A stretch of DNA of 64,000 nucleotides from Cladobotryum mycophilum (lineage: Eukaryota > Ascomycota > Sordariomycetes > Hypocreales > Hypocreaceae): assembly GCA_036429605.1 (NCBI GenBank), contig JAVFKD010000016.1:4154001-4218000 (forward strand). The letters run 5' to 3'. Made by a program: the position numbers and the translations under genes. This document shows, in pieces, positions 1-11,814 of this stretch; within the stretch, counting starts at the first letter, position 1; every line of letters begins with the position of its first letter. A model generated the notes under the pieces. It saw nothing but the letters and a program-made list of their open reading frames with translations, was not told the DNA's origin and made no database searches.

Positions 1-224
1 CCGGCGCCTCATTCACTGGGCGTGAGGGGCTTCAGCTGAGTCTGATTCTAGCAGGTCGATGGGAAGATTAGAAGAGTATATATTGACCTATTGTCTTATG
101 GATCTCGTCTTCATCTTTACCGAAAAAGATATCATCGTATAACATCATCTTAATTACTCTCAAGAAACTAGTCACTTTTATCCAAACATTGTATTCTCCA
201 TACCTGCCATCGCACAGTGTCAAC

Positions 225-680
225 ATGCCTCGATACATCTTTCTCATGAAGGCTGATCCCATGGCCGAACAGCCCATCACTGAATTTCCACCGGAAATCT
301 TTGAAACCATGGAAAAGTTCAACCAAGAAATGAACGAAGCCGGGATTCTGCTTGGCGCTGATGGCCTCCGTCCCACATGGGTTGACAGCTACCGCCTGAA
401 GTACTCCCAAAGCGGTTCCCCAGAGGTCCTCAAGGGACCATTCGATGTCGCAAAAGAAGCGCATGTCTGCGGCTGGTGGATTGTGCAAACCAAGGACGTT
501 GATGAGGCCCTACACTGGGCCAAGAAGATCCCGATGCAGTGCGGCGAAGTTGTTGTCCGGAGAATTGGCGAGGCGGACGAGTTGGGAGATGGATTTACCA
601 AGGAGCTCAGGGAAAAGGAGGCTAAGATGAGAGTGGAAGTGGCGGAGAGGAATAAGGATGTGGCACTCAAGGGGATTTGA
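225..680 (+). CDS. YCII/DGPF-domain small protein
   Basis: An uninterrupted 151-residue reading frame. I start at the ATG at 225 (context CAACATGCC) rather than the in-frame ATG at 189, because the family fold begins directly with a beta strand (residues PRYIFLMKAD). Near residues 78 to 115 it carries the signature of the YCII/DGPF family: a GPF turn, then AKE, then a WWIV strand, then DVDEALHWAKKIP, then a GEVVVRRI strand. Family members are small ferredoxin-like alpha/beta proteins, mostly of unknown function; some resemble muconolactone isomerase-like enzymes. The C-terminus is a charged helix. No signal peptide or membrane segment is seen, so it is probably cytosolic. It lies at the outer edge of the polyketide cluster, and nothing in the sequence ties it to the pathway. 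The family assignment is good; the function is unknown. Confidence 0.85.
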   Translation: MPRYIFLMKADPMAEQPITEFPPEIFETMEKFNQEMNEAGILLGADGLRPTWVDSYRLKYSQSGSPEVLKGPFDVAKEAHVCGWWIVQTKDVDEALHWAKKIPMQCGEVVVRRIGEADELGDGFTKELREKEAKMRVEVAERNKDVALKGI

Positions 681-2002
681 CTTTGATTCTTCAATCTCAA
701 TGTATTTCGCTGGCTTTTGAGTACTTGCTCTGCACATAGTTCATTCAAGATATTGCTCTCCATTGATGTGTAATGGACTGGGATGCCTCCTCTATCAACG
801 CATCCCCTTGCCAGCTCAAAGTGAACCCTCATTGGATATCCGTTACTTGTCTTATTTAGAGCCTCTGTTTAAGCTTAAATTCCTCCAACAGCGAAGCTGG
901 AGAGACCAAGCCAATAGCGATCACAGGTCCCCCAGGGCTTTTTCGGCGTTCAGCTTAGCTCAGCTCGGCGGCCCGTCCAGCTCCATCTCCTCAGACTAGC
1001 ACACATTATTGACCTTTCTGGTGGCCGCTGTGAAGTTTACCATCCCAGTGCAAATCTATCTCTCCTCAAAGAGAATCCAACGTATTATGGATGCGCCATA
1101 ATTGTGGACAATGACAGACAGCATGACAGAAGACGAAAGGCTTCACCATCGTCAATCTCAAAAGTCTACAGTCTCAGGAAGTTTTCTACTCGTTGCGTTT
1201 CTTTCAGTTAACAGCTTGAGCAGAGAGAAAGAAAAGAACATCGATCAGCAAAGACGTTGCATCCATTAAGTTTATTACCGTGCATAGTGAAGCAATATAC
1301 GGAGCACCTTTCGAGCGGGCCAAACGAGCCATTGAGCTTTACGATAAGGCTTCTCTTACACAGCCGTTCTAGATGCTACAAAGCTCAACAAGCCTACGAT
1401 CATCATTCATGAAGTCAATTGTTCGAATTTGCTAGCTGCAAGGCAACACTTTCTGACAGAAATAACCCCATCTGGGACAATAGGGTCTCGCATTTGCGGT
1501 ATTATGGAGGCTGAGGGTGATGAATCGTAACGTGAGGGACGGTGTGGCATGGTTTTCCAGTCATCCTCTGACCATCAAGTCAAAGTTGTATTTATAGAGT
1601 ATTTATTCAGAAGTTTAAATCATCCAAAATATCCATCATAAGACAAATTATTGTTCATTTTCGAAGCTACTAAATAGGATACCCTTATGTTTGCATTCTG
1701 TAAGCCAATTCGCCTTATGCAACAAATACTTTCACGTAGATCTCGGCCAGGGCGCTAGTCGTGGAAGAAAAGCACAAAATTGACAAGGCCACGCAACCGA
1801 GCCGAACCTGTTTACAGTTCGTGGAAAGGAGTTCGAAATTCCGGGTGATCGAAGGTGTGAGGCAGCTCGAGTTCGCGTATTAGGGCAAAGGTTGGTCGTC
1901 CCCCTGGCCAGGTCATCCAAAGTAGAAGCAGCCGAGTGCATGTGAGCACTGATTACGGTCTACTGCTCTTTTGGGGATCATCCGACGATTACGAATGCAA
2001 AC
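681..2002. other. Intergenic region, no gene seen
   Basis: This 1.3 kb lies between the 3' end of the YCII-like gene and the 3' end of the methyltransferase gene, so it is a tail-to-tail spacer. The only reading frames are short ones without family motifs. I see no RNA gene or repeat. Confidence 0.6.
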
Positions 2003-3028
2003 TCAAGACACCTCGCGAATCTCAAAGCGACAGGCCGAGTTGAACGCCCGCACTCTGGGAATCCATTGCAATATCGCTGACCCAAGCCTCATGTACCAAG
2101 GACACATGTCATGTCCAGGATACTGAGTGAACTTGAGATTATCCTTGGGTGATAGTTTAGGAGAAACATCCGCCAACTCATTTCCATTGTCGGAAACGAA
2201 CCCCATCAGAGCTCCAGCTTTCAGGCCTGGAGCACGTGTACGGCTGAGCCAGGTGAACGCCAGCCCGCAGATGTCGAAAAGGATCTGGCCGCGAGGGAAG
2301 CGGGCAGCTAATCTCCCCATCAGTCGATAGACATCTTCCTTGCTCAAGTATGGCAAAAGTCCCTCCATGATGATGATGGTTGGCTGGTCATTCGGCACAG
2401 TGTCTAGAAATGCCGGGTCCAAGACTGATGCAGCCACAAGGCGGTAGTTGCCTTGGGGCTGGGGAAGGACTTGTTGCCTTAGAGAGACCACTGACGGCAC
2501 ATCCACATCAATCCAGCGGACCAGAGGATCAAATTTCACCCTCAGCGAGCGAGCATCCAAACCACAGGCAAGGTGAAGCACCGTTGCCTCGGGATGCGCA
2601 TCCAGGAACTCGCATGTCCAGCGGTCGATCAGCATGCATCGCAAGACGAGCGTCCGGAAGAATAAGTTATCGAATATTGACCGTGGGAAAGTATCGCCAA
2701 TCTGATCAAGGACGTGAACAGACCATGTATCTCGTAGGATGGGCTTTGGCCTTCTGGCGTCGTCGGAGCGTGCTGAGAGGGTCATGAGCGATGTCCGCGA
2801 GACGGCGCTCATGGCAGCCTTTTGGTCCAAGAGCGGTGTCGTGTAGGAAGCATCACTACCATTCAAAGCTGTATTCTCGTTGGAAGTCATCTTGACAATT
2901 TTGCTTGATGAGAGTGAACGAACGACTCTCGAGGTCTGCATTTTGTCTTCTGGCGAGCTGAACACTAGTGTCTTGACACTATCAATGTTAGCGTTCCGCG
3001 TGATGGAATAGTGACATCTGTTCCTCAT
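2003..3028 (-). CDS. SAM-dependent O-methyltransferase, LCMT/PPM family
   Basis: A single-exon frame of up to 341 residues. The conserved core starts near residue 77 with RTSLMTLSAR, then RRPKPILRDTWSVHVLD. The SAM-binding loop follows (VLHLACGLDARSLRV, near residue 150), then WIDVDVPSVVSLRQQ, and the EGLLPYL strand near residue 223. This order is typical of the leucine-carboxyl-methyltransferase family (Pfam LCM), which in fungi includes small-molecule O-methyltransferases of secondary-metabolite clusters. The start is uncertain: in-frame ATGs at 3028, 2941 and 2890 all precede the core, and the one at 2890 (AAGATGACT) has good context and gives a protein nearer the usual length. It runs in the same direction as the P450 upstream of it, with 0.66 kb between. 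A role in methylating a hydroxyl or carboxyl of the polyketide is inference from position. Confidence 0.85.
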   Translation of the reverse strand: MRNRCHYSITRNANIDSVKTLVFSSPEDKMQTSRVVRSLSSSKIVKMTSNENTALNGSDASYTTPLLDQKAAMSAVSRTSLMTLSARSDDARRPKPILRDTWSVHVLDQIGDTFPRSIFDNLFFRTLVLRCMLIDRWTCEFLDAHPEATVLHLACGLDARSLRVKFDPLVRWIDVDVPSVVSLRQQVLPQPQGNYRLVAASVLDPAFLDTVPNDQPTIIIMEGLLPYLSKEDVYRLMGRLAARFPRGQILFDICGLAFTWLSRTRAPGLKAGALMGFVSDNGNELADVSPKLSPKDNLKFTQYPGHDMCPWYMRLGSAILQWIPRVRAFNSACRFEIREVS

Positions 3029-3690
3029 CGGCTTCTACCGTTTTTGATGTATGATGAGATTTGAAGGATGGGAAGGTGTGAAATATATCAAAGTGGAAAT
3101 AATTCGGAAGGGCACGAGGTAACCAGGACGTTTGGAATATTGTTAATAAGCAAAACTGATCTTCTACACTGCATCGACACAGCATAGAGACAATTCTTTT
3201 ATTACTCTTCCAAAAATTGCCACTCGATCACTACACAAGGAGGAAAGTCATAGATGCGATGCTCTTGTGTATGAAAAGAGGTAATGCTTAAAAGCCGTCA
3301 GTTTGACAAGTACAGTCAGTGGTGACACTTTATATAAAGGTTGCTCCACTTGTATGGCACAGTCAATACATTGGTAACTGACAATATCCCGCGTCTGCTC
3401 ATGTTTCCAAAGCAATTTGCTGCTCCTCAAGAGTCTGTGTAGAGCTTCCACAATGGGGCATTGGCACTTGAACCTTCTTCTCCAGCGCCCATGTCCACAT
3501 CCGCATGCTACCATCGTAGCCCAGATCACAGTGGGTAACTCCCCTAACGAGAGACGAACATCGTTTTGAGCGAAATGTATAAGGCTAGTTTGGGTACAAT
3601 CTTGATGGTGCTTAGACCTCATTTCGATCCTCCACCCCCTCATCTTCTCTGTCGGGCTGTGGGATGTGAGTGCGAAGTATTATTTACAGA
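3029..3690. other. Intergenic region / methyltransferase promoter
   Basis: About 660 bases between the methyltransferase start and the P450 stop. It should hold the methyltransferase promoter. The 131-codon antisense frame at 3248-3643 has no family resemblance. I see no other structure. Confidence 0.55.
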
Positions 3691-5465
3691 TCAATCGTAA
3701 TAATATCCTTCATCATCTACCATGTCCAACTCACGCCAGAACTCTCCACGAGGTTTGAACACCACGTTAGGGCCATCATGATCCGCCACCAAAATGTCGT
3801 CAAGCTGAAGTTGATCAGATGCGGCCCAGGGTTTCCTACTTGCATCCTTTTCCGTGCCAGCTCCAACCATGCCTGCCGCTCCAGGCGCTCTCTCAAAATC
3901 GAAATACCACAGTGCCCTAGCAATAACTAAGCTCGCCTCGAATAATGCCATTGACTTTCCGGCACAGCTGCGGTCGCCAACGCCAAATGAGACCTGAGCG
4001 CGTCGCATTTTGGACATCTGGCTGTCGGGCTTTTCGTCACCTTCTGACTCCAGCCAGCGCTCTGGTCGGAAAGCAAACGGCTCAGGGAAGTATTCGGGGT
4101 TATGTAAAACACTGTATAAGTGTATAGCAACCTCTGTTCCGGGGGGATGACATGTCCGTCCACAAGGAAGGGTTCAGTTGATGATGCTTCCTGCTGGCGC
4201 CATATTGGGCTCAACGAAGGGGGTGACAAACGCAGAGACTCGTCAATTACTGCCCGAAGGTATTTGCAGCCAGCAAGCTTAGGTCCGATCTGAATGTCGC
4301 GGGCTGACGAGAACGTTTGACGGATCTCAGCAGCCAGTCGGTCATAGACCTCGCGGTGCTGAGTGAGGTTGAAGAAAAGACCACACTGAGCTGATGCAAC
4401 TGTCGTACCACCCGCCGACAAGAAGAAGAGAGCTTCAGTCCAAAGCTCACTATTAAGGAGATCCTTCTCGTCAGCGTCATATGTGACCATAGAATAGAAG
4501 TCGGGCGTATGGTCTTTTCCCTTTTTGATGCGCGCGAGGATCATTTTCTCCACAGCCCGGTGAAAATTACGGGCTAGGTTTCTACCGAGCCAGCGAAGAA
4601 TGGGAATGAAGATGCTGAGCGCTGGCCAAGTATAATATATATTGTTCGTAAAGACTGCCCGACGCATTATATTGGGGTAAAAGTGGTTTGTGTCTTCTGT
4701 CTGCGTTTTGAACGCATGCCCAAAAGAGACATAGCCGATGACATCGGTCGCGAGATACTTGCACACGATCGACATATTCACAGCTTGCGATTCACCGTCT
4801 TGGCAGGACTTCAGAAGCCTCCGTATGAAGATGTTAACTTGAGCGCCAATGATTGGTTGAAAGGTCCGCAGGGTTTGGTCTGAAAGAACCCGACCAACAA
4901 TCTGCCGCTTCTCTCGGTGTTGCTCTTTATCCTGTGTGTCAAAAAGGTTTGGCTTATCTAGCCAACGAGCTTGGCGGTAGGCAGGCCCTTTGGTGACATG
5001 GGGGTTGAAGAAGATATCTTTCGCCATCAGCTTTCAGTCTTTTCGTTTGTTGATGTCGTAGCGGGTCAACTTACCTTCGATGGCCATGAGAGAGTCAAAG
5101 ACGAGGCGATTGGGGCCCTCCCTATAAACGGATCCTATGTCCACGTTAGCATGGGCGATTTAAAATACCATGACGGAAAGTTCTCACCATATTTCCGGAG
5201 ATTTTGGTAGGTGTCAAGATGCGGTTGTCTTCCAAAGGCAGTAATGCCATGATATGCATCAGTGAACTTGGCCAGAAATGGGCCAGGAAATTTTCGAAGA
5301 GGATGAAATAGGAGGGAATAGCATAATTTAATGAAGACCTATGCGATTTGTGAGCTTTCAAGCAAATAGGTACCTATTAAGCCGATATGGCGACGATCAT
5401 ACCCATGGAACAAAGAGTAAAACCGCATATTTCACGGTTATAGGTAGAGTGTTTAGAAGCAACAT
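3691..5465 (-). CDS. Cytochrome P450 monooxygenase (one apparent frameshift)
   Basis: A microsomal haem-thiolate oxygenase. The ATG at 5465 opens a short exon coding a hydrophobic N-terminal anchor. Introns lie at about 5402-5339, 5187-5135 and 5075-5018. The proline-rich hinge (HPLRKFPGP) follows the second exon start. The I-helix oxygen-binding motif AGGTT, the K-helix ESLRLSPP (ExxR) and the haem loop FGVGDRSCAG with its cysteine ligand are all present. The stop is at 3691. The frame breaks once, at the run of six G (plus strand) at 4141-4146, between the DGHVIPP strand and the following helix. Downstream of the run the PERF-type region and haem loop continue in another frame, as if one base were missing. 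All catalytic motifs are intact, so I read it as one gene with a probable sequence error. It may oxidise the polyketide or peptide product; the substrate is unknown. Exon edges are good to a base or so. Confidence 0.85.
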
Positions 5466-7167
5466 AGTGGAAAGATGGAGTAGAGATCACTCAACACATA
5501 GTAATGGGGAACCAAAAAGTGCAAAATGTGTTTCTCTGGCTGAGCTCTGTTGTAGAAAAGCAGCTCGGCAGAAAAGAGGATCGGAAGCAAGATGGGTGTT
5601 GGTATTGTGTAAGCTGCCTACTCTCCAATTAACGTCACAATAGGCGCAGCTTCACTGCATATCCATTCCTTCCAGGTAGGAGCAGTCGGAGTTTAGCAAC
5701 TCGAGCCCCGTTTGAACAACATAGTGCGAGCCTTGCATCAAGATTCATGGGTGCCTATCGGATTCATTGTCCTGCATTTGAGGCGGTCCATAATCCTGAA
5801 TAGTTATTAGCGCTATTCTGAAAGTCCACCCGCACGTGTTGCATCTACAAATGTAGGTAGGCCTGTGACATTCCAACCTTTAGCCCAGCACACGCCTTGA
5901 TATCTTGGCTGCTGTGAGGCAACACAAACACACGTAGGACATACTTTTACGTACGCATAGCCGGTCAGGGATTACCGGGGTATTGACTACAATACAAAGA
6001 AAGTACTGTGTTTCAGGTGGCAAACAGTACAGCCGGGCAACAGCCTTGATCGCATCTAAGATGTCGTCTCGGGTCCTTTTGGTACATGCAGTATGGAATG
6101 AGGGGAGGGGTCACTTCGCACGTTCCCACCCCTCGCGTTTTCTCGGCACCATCTCAGAGCGAGCCTACTTCAGTGGAGAACAGATGGACACGGGGAGTGG
6201 CTGATCCACAAGGAATACGGGGTGACACGGATCTATGGATGCCTTGTCTGTTGGTCAGCAATGCTTTGAGAGGCCAAGACAAGGCAATATAGTAATATGT
6301 AATACATATGCAAATCGCAAAACTACGGTCATCACCAACAACATGAATCACGGCCTCTCATTGCTTCTAAAAGGCCTCTGCGTAGAGATTGTGACACCCC
6401 AAGCGGTACAAGCATTTTCGGTCGGCCGCCCAGCGAGTGTTGACGGGGCGGGGTTGGTGGCAACGTAACGGCCTCGCATCCAACCAACAACTTACTTTTT
6501 CATTTTCATACCTTCGAAGTGAACTTTTAATTCACTGAAAGCGTCTTGTGCTTGCATGGCGCTGTTTGATCCCGCAAGCCACTGCCCTCATCCGACATCA
6601 ACACACCCACACAACCTCCATACAGTACGATTTGTTCGTGTCTCCAGGTGCTTAATTAGTGGCGTGGACTCCGTCTGCCTTGACCGGTCAAAGTCGTAGG
6701 ATGGCTCAACAGTTTACATCAGCAGCATCAGGTATCTATTTCGTTACCCGCCAATTTGGATACGCAGGAGGATTCCGCCCCCCAACGATGCTGTCAGTTT
6801 GTGTTGAACTTGTGGATGCAAATGGATAAAAACTAAAGTTTTGTAGTAAGCTTAAACACAGTGAGCTGTATGTAGCATGGGTATCCACAAACCGTTGTAT
6901 GGCAAAAACCAGGATATGGATGCGTCCATCAATGACTGCCTCCCTTACGGAGACGGTGCTTCCAGGGTAGTAGATGGATGTACCCCAATGTCCACAGGAA
7001 AGACAAACTTGACATTCAGTTGAGTATTCTTGAACTACAAGTAAGTAATTTTATGTGATACCCGATAGATGTAGGTGGTGTGCATAAGATAAGAACAACT
7101 AATATTCATTTACTAAGAATCAAACGGTTATCTGGCAGCTCATGGGTGACACTCGTAGCCAACCACA
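5466..7167. other. Intergenic region with P450 promoter
   Basis: About 1.7 kb between the P450 start and the 3' end of the rhodopsin-like gene. No supported coding frame. A TCGGCCG palindrome at 6422-6428 resembles the inverted CGG/CCG sites of Zn2Cys6 regulators, but one such site is expected by chance in a region this size. I see nothing else. Confidence 0.5.
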
Positions 7168-8738
7168 CTAGACCCTCGGCTCACCCCATGGATGATGGTG
7201 GTGGTCAAGATCTGATCCCGCTGAGGTTTTAGAAGCAGAATCATCATGCTGCTCAAGCTCCGTGGTCATGATAATAAGATTCCCCGAAGGCTGATGGCAG
7301 TTGTTAGAGGCTTTAGCGATGCCATTGGTAATGCCGAGTTTGGCCCTCGGGGGTTGGACAACCTTGATCTCATCTAGACTTATTGCCCGTGCTTCTTCGT
7401 CCATCTTTCCATATGCGTGATTCTCGGGCTTGCCGCCGATCATAGGCGGAAAGGCAACCTGTCCCCCACTGCCCACGGATGAGTTGCTTCCCTTTGAGGA
7501 CAACCTGCGGGTCCATGAACGGAAAGATGAAAAGAGTTTCGACGGTGCGCTGTTATTGGAGAAGATACGTGGAATTGCTGGGACGAAGAAAACCAATAGC
7601 ACGCATGTGCATTCAGACACGGTGAACATGAGGGTTTGGGACAGAGAGTAGGCTACATCGCCGTGGTAGTCAAGTCGTCTGATTAGGTACAGTCGGTAGG
7701 CCGCACAGATACATGCCCTAGATAATAAAATAACCAGCCAGTTAGAGACACCATCTCTCTCGTGATGCATCGCGCAGAAGTTGGAAGGAGTCGAAGTGAG
7801 CTTACAGTGCGCCAACCGAAAAGACAATGGACACGCCAACCTTGCGAGATTTGTCAAGCTTTAAAGACCAGATGACCTTTTGCGGCAGGGCAAAGATGAG
7901 CAGATCCAACGCGAGGTTGAAGGCGACGACAGCAGTGTCAAAAGGCTTGCGCTCAATGCATCGTCCTGGTACCCACTTGTTCCACACCTTTTCTGCTGGG
8001 ATACAGGAAAGGCAGGTCGTGATGAGAGCCGACGAATAGAACAGAAAGTTGAGAACTATCAAAAAGCGACTGGTCCAGTAGAAAGAGTTGCGTACACCGT
8101 GAGGTACAAAGATACGCGCCCACTCTAACAGAATAGCCGTTTTAGAAAAGATCATGACCACTGTGTAGAGGATGGTAAATTGGTACGAGACCTGCACAAG
8201 AGCGAAGGTGAGTGAGTGTCATGGACGTGCAGGTTTGCTATTCTGATCAGACGTACGTGGGAAACTCCAATCATTTTTCTCACTGGAATATTCCATTGGC
8301 GCACATAGAAGCCGGCATGGTGACCGTAAGTCAGGACACTCCATGCGACGGCGACGAAGGACCCCTACAGAGTATAGTGAGTACGGGCTTGAGGCAGGTT
8401 ATGTGTGAATCCGAGGCTGGGGATCTCGTACATATGCTGCAATCCCGATGTCTAGAGGAGATTCTCTGGTAAGTGCACGGCCAAGCCTGGGACAATAAGA
8501 CAAAAGATAACTAACAGTCTTCGATTTGCATTTTCTTTATAATGATGGCCCGTGAGTATAAGCGCATCAGGAATGTTATCATCGCTAGAGCCAAACATAC
8601 GCCGGTGATGATATAGCCCGTGGTGGTCCGGTTCGGTGGGTCGATAAAGTTCGGCACCACCCCGGGAGGGGGTTTCAGCGCCGGGCCGTCGAGGAGAGCC
8701 TGCTGCTGGGCCGGTGAAAGATTCAAGAAGCCGTCCAT
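7168..8738 (-). CDS. Rhodopsin-like fungal integral membrane protein (SAT4/PTH11-like)
   Basis: A multi-exon gene starting at the ATG at 8738 (MDGFLNLSPAQQQALLDG). The first exon contains the first membrane helix (YIITGVCLALAMITFLMRLYSR). A very short exon near 8460 (YIGIAAY) and one near 8270-8360 (GSFVAVAWSVLTYGHHAGFY) follow. A longer exon, from about 8195 to 7805, carries YQFTILYTVVMIFSKTAILLEWARIF, a cysteine-containing helix and the FNLALDLLIFALPQKVIWSLKL helix. The last exon has further helices and a long polar tail ending at 7168. The helix order and the LDLxIxxLPxxxIWxL signature match the fungal rhodopsin domain family, which includes SAT4 and PTH11-like proteins. The tail has basic and serine-rich stretches and a histidine cluster. 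The role is unknown; such genes occur both inside and outside metabolite clusters. The small exons are inferred from splice sites and could be misplaced by a few bases. Confidence 0.75.
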
Positions 8739-9822
8739 GGTGAGCTAGTTTGTTTCTGGTTCGTCTCCGTCTGAAATTCCGTACCAGATTAGAAACCAGA
8801 GAATGATAGGGAACTAGAACAATTCGGAGGGAAGAGAAATAATTAAAGGTAGATGCAGGCAGAGTCCGTTTCTACACTTGACCGCACCAAGTTGATCCTC
8901 TTAGAGATCGTCTGAGAGCGTGGGCTGCGGAATGCTACGTCTCAGCCTGATACCAAGAAGGATCGTAGAGACTTAGGCCGGGTAGTTTTCTTCGATGCTA
9001 GTCTGTCATAGGTAAATACGGAGCAGTAGCAATGTAATCCTTCCGTACTGGATCGGGCTCATGACGGACGAGGCATCCACATGCATGTAGATCAAAATGG
9101 AACCAACTGGCCTGGACAATCTCACATTATGCCTATAAGTGAGGTTCATTCATTGAAGAGCCTTAGACATCATGACAGTGCTTGATGATAATGCTTCTTA
9201 GGTGCTAAAAGGTAGCACTGATGCATCATACAGGGTATCAAGACGCCATGTAAGACATAGGTAACACACCCAATGCATGGTAATAAGGTAGTCAAGTCAC
9301 CCCGGCACCTATGATTGCAGCCCAGAGTTATAAACGCTAGGTCTTCGTAGCTGCAACTCGATAAAGGTTGCCGGTGTGGGGATACGCAACAAGGATCTTA
9401 AAAGATAATTAATGGCAGAAATGCCGGGTGAAGGAACAGGGGGGTGGAGGGTAGAGTGTTGTAGTGTTACTGTAGGACATACCCTGCCGTACAGTGCGAG
9501 AACGAGATGCGGCGGATGGTTGGCTTAAACAAGGGTCGTTCCCCATGCATGATCCATCCATGAAAATAGTACTTGAAATGCCATGTCGTTTTCAACGCAG
9601 AGCCCGATACCCGTACGTATCTGTCCCCCCGGTTCAAAGCAAAGACGTTGAATACACCCATGCTCATCAGTGAACTCGAACCAACATCTACTCAGTCCTC
9701 GTAATTATCCTGTTTTGCGGTTGGAGGGGAAAAGAATCCTCATCTACAAAGGAAACAACATTCTTTCTCTCCGACATTTCCCATCCTAGGTAGAATCCAC
9801 CATACCGAGTTTACTGTGGGCA
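8739..9822. other. Divergent promoter region
   Basis: A 1.1 kb head-to-head spacer between the rhodopsin-like gene (-) and the DHA2 exporter (+), so it should carry both promoters. The 66-codon antisense frame at 9467-9667 has no family resemblance. No RNA gene or repeat was noticed. Confidence 0.55.
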
Positions 9823-11814
9823 ATGTCGAAGGCAGTGGCAAGTGTAGACACTGAGAAAGTTGCCTCTACAGGTGATGCCTTAGTCTCTCAACAAAACACA
9901 ACATTGCCCGGGAAGCAGAACGAACGGGTTGGCTTTTCATCAATACCGAATGACACGAATCAGAACGATAGCTCTTTAACTCTCCAAGAAACCAGCCCTG
10001 ATGATCGCGGCATCGTCTACTTGCAGGGAGTCCGCTTCTGGCCCCTAGCTAGTGTGCTCGTTGTCCTCCTTGTACCAACCCTATCCCCTCTTGTTAACAC
10101 TCTGACACGGCAATCGACAACATAGGATCTTTATAATACTATTTCTGTCGTCTATCGATGTCACCATCACGACCACCTCTCTCGTGGCCATTACAAATGA
10201 CCTTGGCGGATTTGAAATGGCGAGCTGGGTCTTGTCGGCATACCAGTTAGGCTGTGTGGGTAAGAAGAGCGGCCATTCTCGCGTCAGCCCCTTCTGCAGG
10301 TGCTATCTATTTACTGAAGTGGTTTTTGCGCTGCAGCTCTCATCGTCATCATTGCCAAGTTCAGCGACATACTCGGGCGCAAACCACTATTCATGGGCTC
10401 GGTTCTCGCTTTCGGAGTGTTCTCGGGGGCCTGTGCAGCTTCGCAGACCACCGAAGCTGTGCCACCAGAGAAGCTCAATCTTGCACTTGTCTTGGCTTTG
10501 GTCCAGGGACCTCTTCTCGGCGGTACCATCAGCTCACACACGACATGGAAATGGATATTTTTGATCAAGTAATGAGATTCCACCAGCTCTAATCTCCACG
10601 ATTCTGCTCTCCAACAGATGGATACATATAGTGTTCCCATTTGCGCCGCCTCCCTTATCCTTGCACAGATCGGTATTCCGAACGGCTTCCCGTATCACGA
10701 ACGAACTGGCCCTTCTCGAGTCGCTAATCATCCCACAGCGACCAAGTTTGCAAGGCTTGACTTGATAGGATCTGCTCTCGTGCTTTTGGTAGCCCTATTA
10801 TTTACGGCATGTTTCCAAGAGGCAGACTCGCGATTTCCATGGAAGTCTGCCTATGTTATTACGTTGTTAATTGTTTCCACCGCTCTCTGGGCTATCACAT
10901 TGATTTATGAGCGTCACCTTACCCTCTATAGCAAGGTTCGTGAGCCTGTGATGCCCTGGCGATTTTTCACCCACCGGGTTAGGGCTGGAGTCATGGTGTG
11001 AGTCTTCATCTATTTTCCAAGTATATGCAAGGTTCACCTTTGACTAATGGCCTATTCCAGGGGCTTTTTACTTGTTGGGGTTCCTGCGACTGTAACAATG
11101 TTTCAGCTGTCCCAGCGATTCCAGCTTGTCAACGGCTTGTCTAGCATTGATGCCGGTGTGAGGATTCTCCTATTTGGGTTGTCATTTTGTGGTGGCTCTT
11201 TCGCCGCCTCAAAACTTGCTGGCAAGCTACAAATGCGTAGCATCTATCTCATACTTGTTGGGGCTGTCTTTCAGGCGGTGGGCTTCGCACTTCTCAGTGT
11301 CTTGAAGCCATCTGTTGACATACGGCTGGCAGTCTATGGCTACCAAGTTCTTTGTGGGTTTGGAGTTGGCCTCAATTACTTAACACCCTACCTCCTAGTT
11401 CCCTTAACAGCCGACAAGCGCGACACAGGTAAACCCCCCCCCCCCCCCTGGGCGATGATGCAAATTGTGGAAGACCTACTAGCTAACACAAAGCTCAATC
11501 TAGCCGTAGGAATAGGTTTGGCAACTCAGTGTCGGGTGATGGGAAGTGCCTTTGGGCTGGCAATTGTCACATCTGGTTTTAATGGATATTTACGGTCTCA
11601 ATTGGCGAAACATGGACTTCCCGTAAACCTCGCCAATATCGAGGCTCTACTGACCAAGGGGCAAGCGACCTTTACGCCCGACGTAGCAGAGACTATACGT
11701 AACGTTCTCTTGGAGGCATACAATCGCCAGATGCTGGTTGTATGTGCATTTTCTGCTGCACAAACGCTCGTAGTGTTGCTCATCTGGAAGCGACAACAAA
11801 CTACTGCCCGTTGA
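9823..11814 (+). CDS. MFS drug/H+ antiporter, DHA2 (14-helix) type
   Basis: About 553 residues in six exons: roughly 9823-10071, 10126-10259, 10337-10568, 10632-10997, 11061-11428 and 11504-11814. After a polar N-terminus of about 70 residues, helix 1 begins at GVRFWPLASVLVVLL. The next exon has SSIDVTITTTSL (the DHA2 motif D1 region) and WVLSAYQLG. Then come the A-loop motif FSDILGRKPLF and the antiporter region LVQGPLLGGTISS, WKWIFLINVP. The family is plasma-membrane exporters that often protect producers from their own toxin. Its position 2.2 kb upstream of the polyketide synthase, on the same strand, fits cluster export. Odd point: joining exon 1 to exon 2 with the visible donor (10072) and acceptor (10125) leaves one base too many, and no alternative GT in phase was found. 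The fifth intron contains a run of 15 C. Confidence 0.85.
11434..11448 (+). repeat. Poly-C tract (15 C) inside an intron
   Basis: A run of 15 C starts just after the donor GTAAA of the fifth intron of the DHA2 exporter. It is non-coding, so length variation should be tolerated, but it is the kind of tract that sequencing reads miscount. Confidence 0.9.

Noticed and set aside
3248..3643. 131-codon minus-strand frame between methyltransferase and P450
   Set aside because: No recognisable domain; it lies where the methyltransferase promoter should be.
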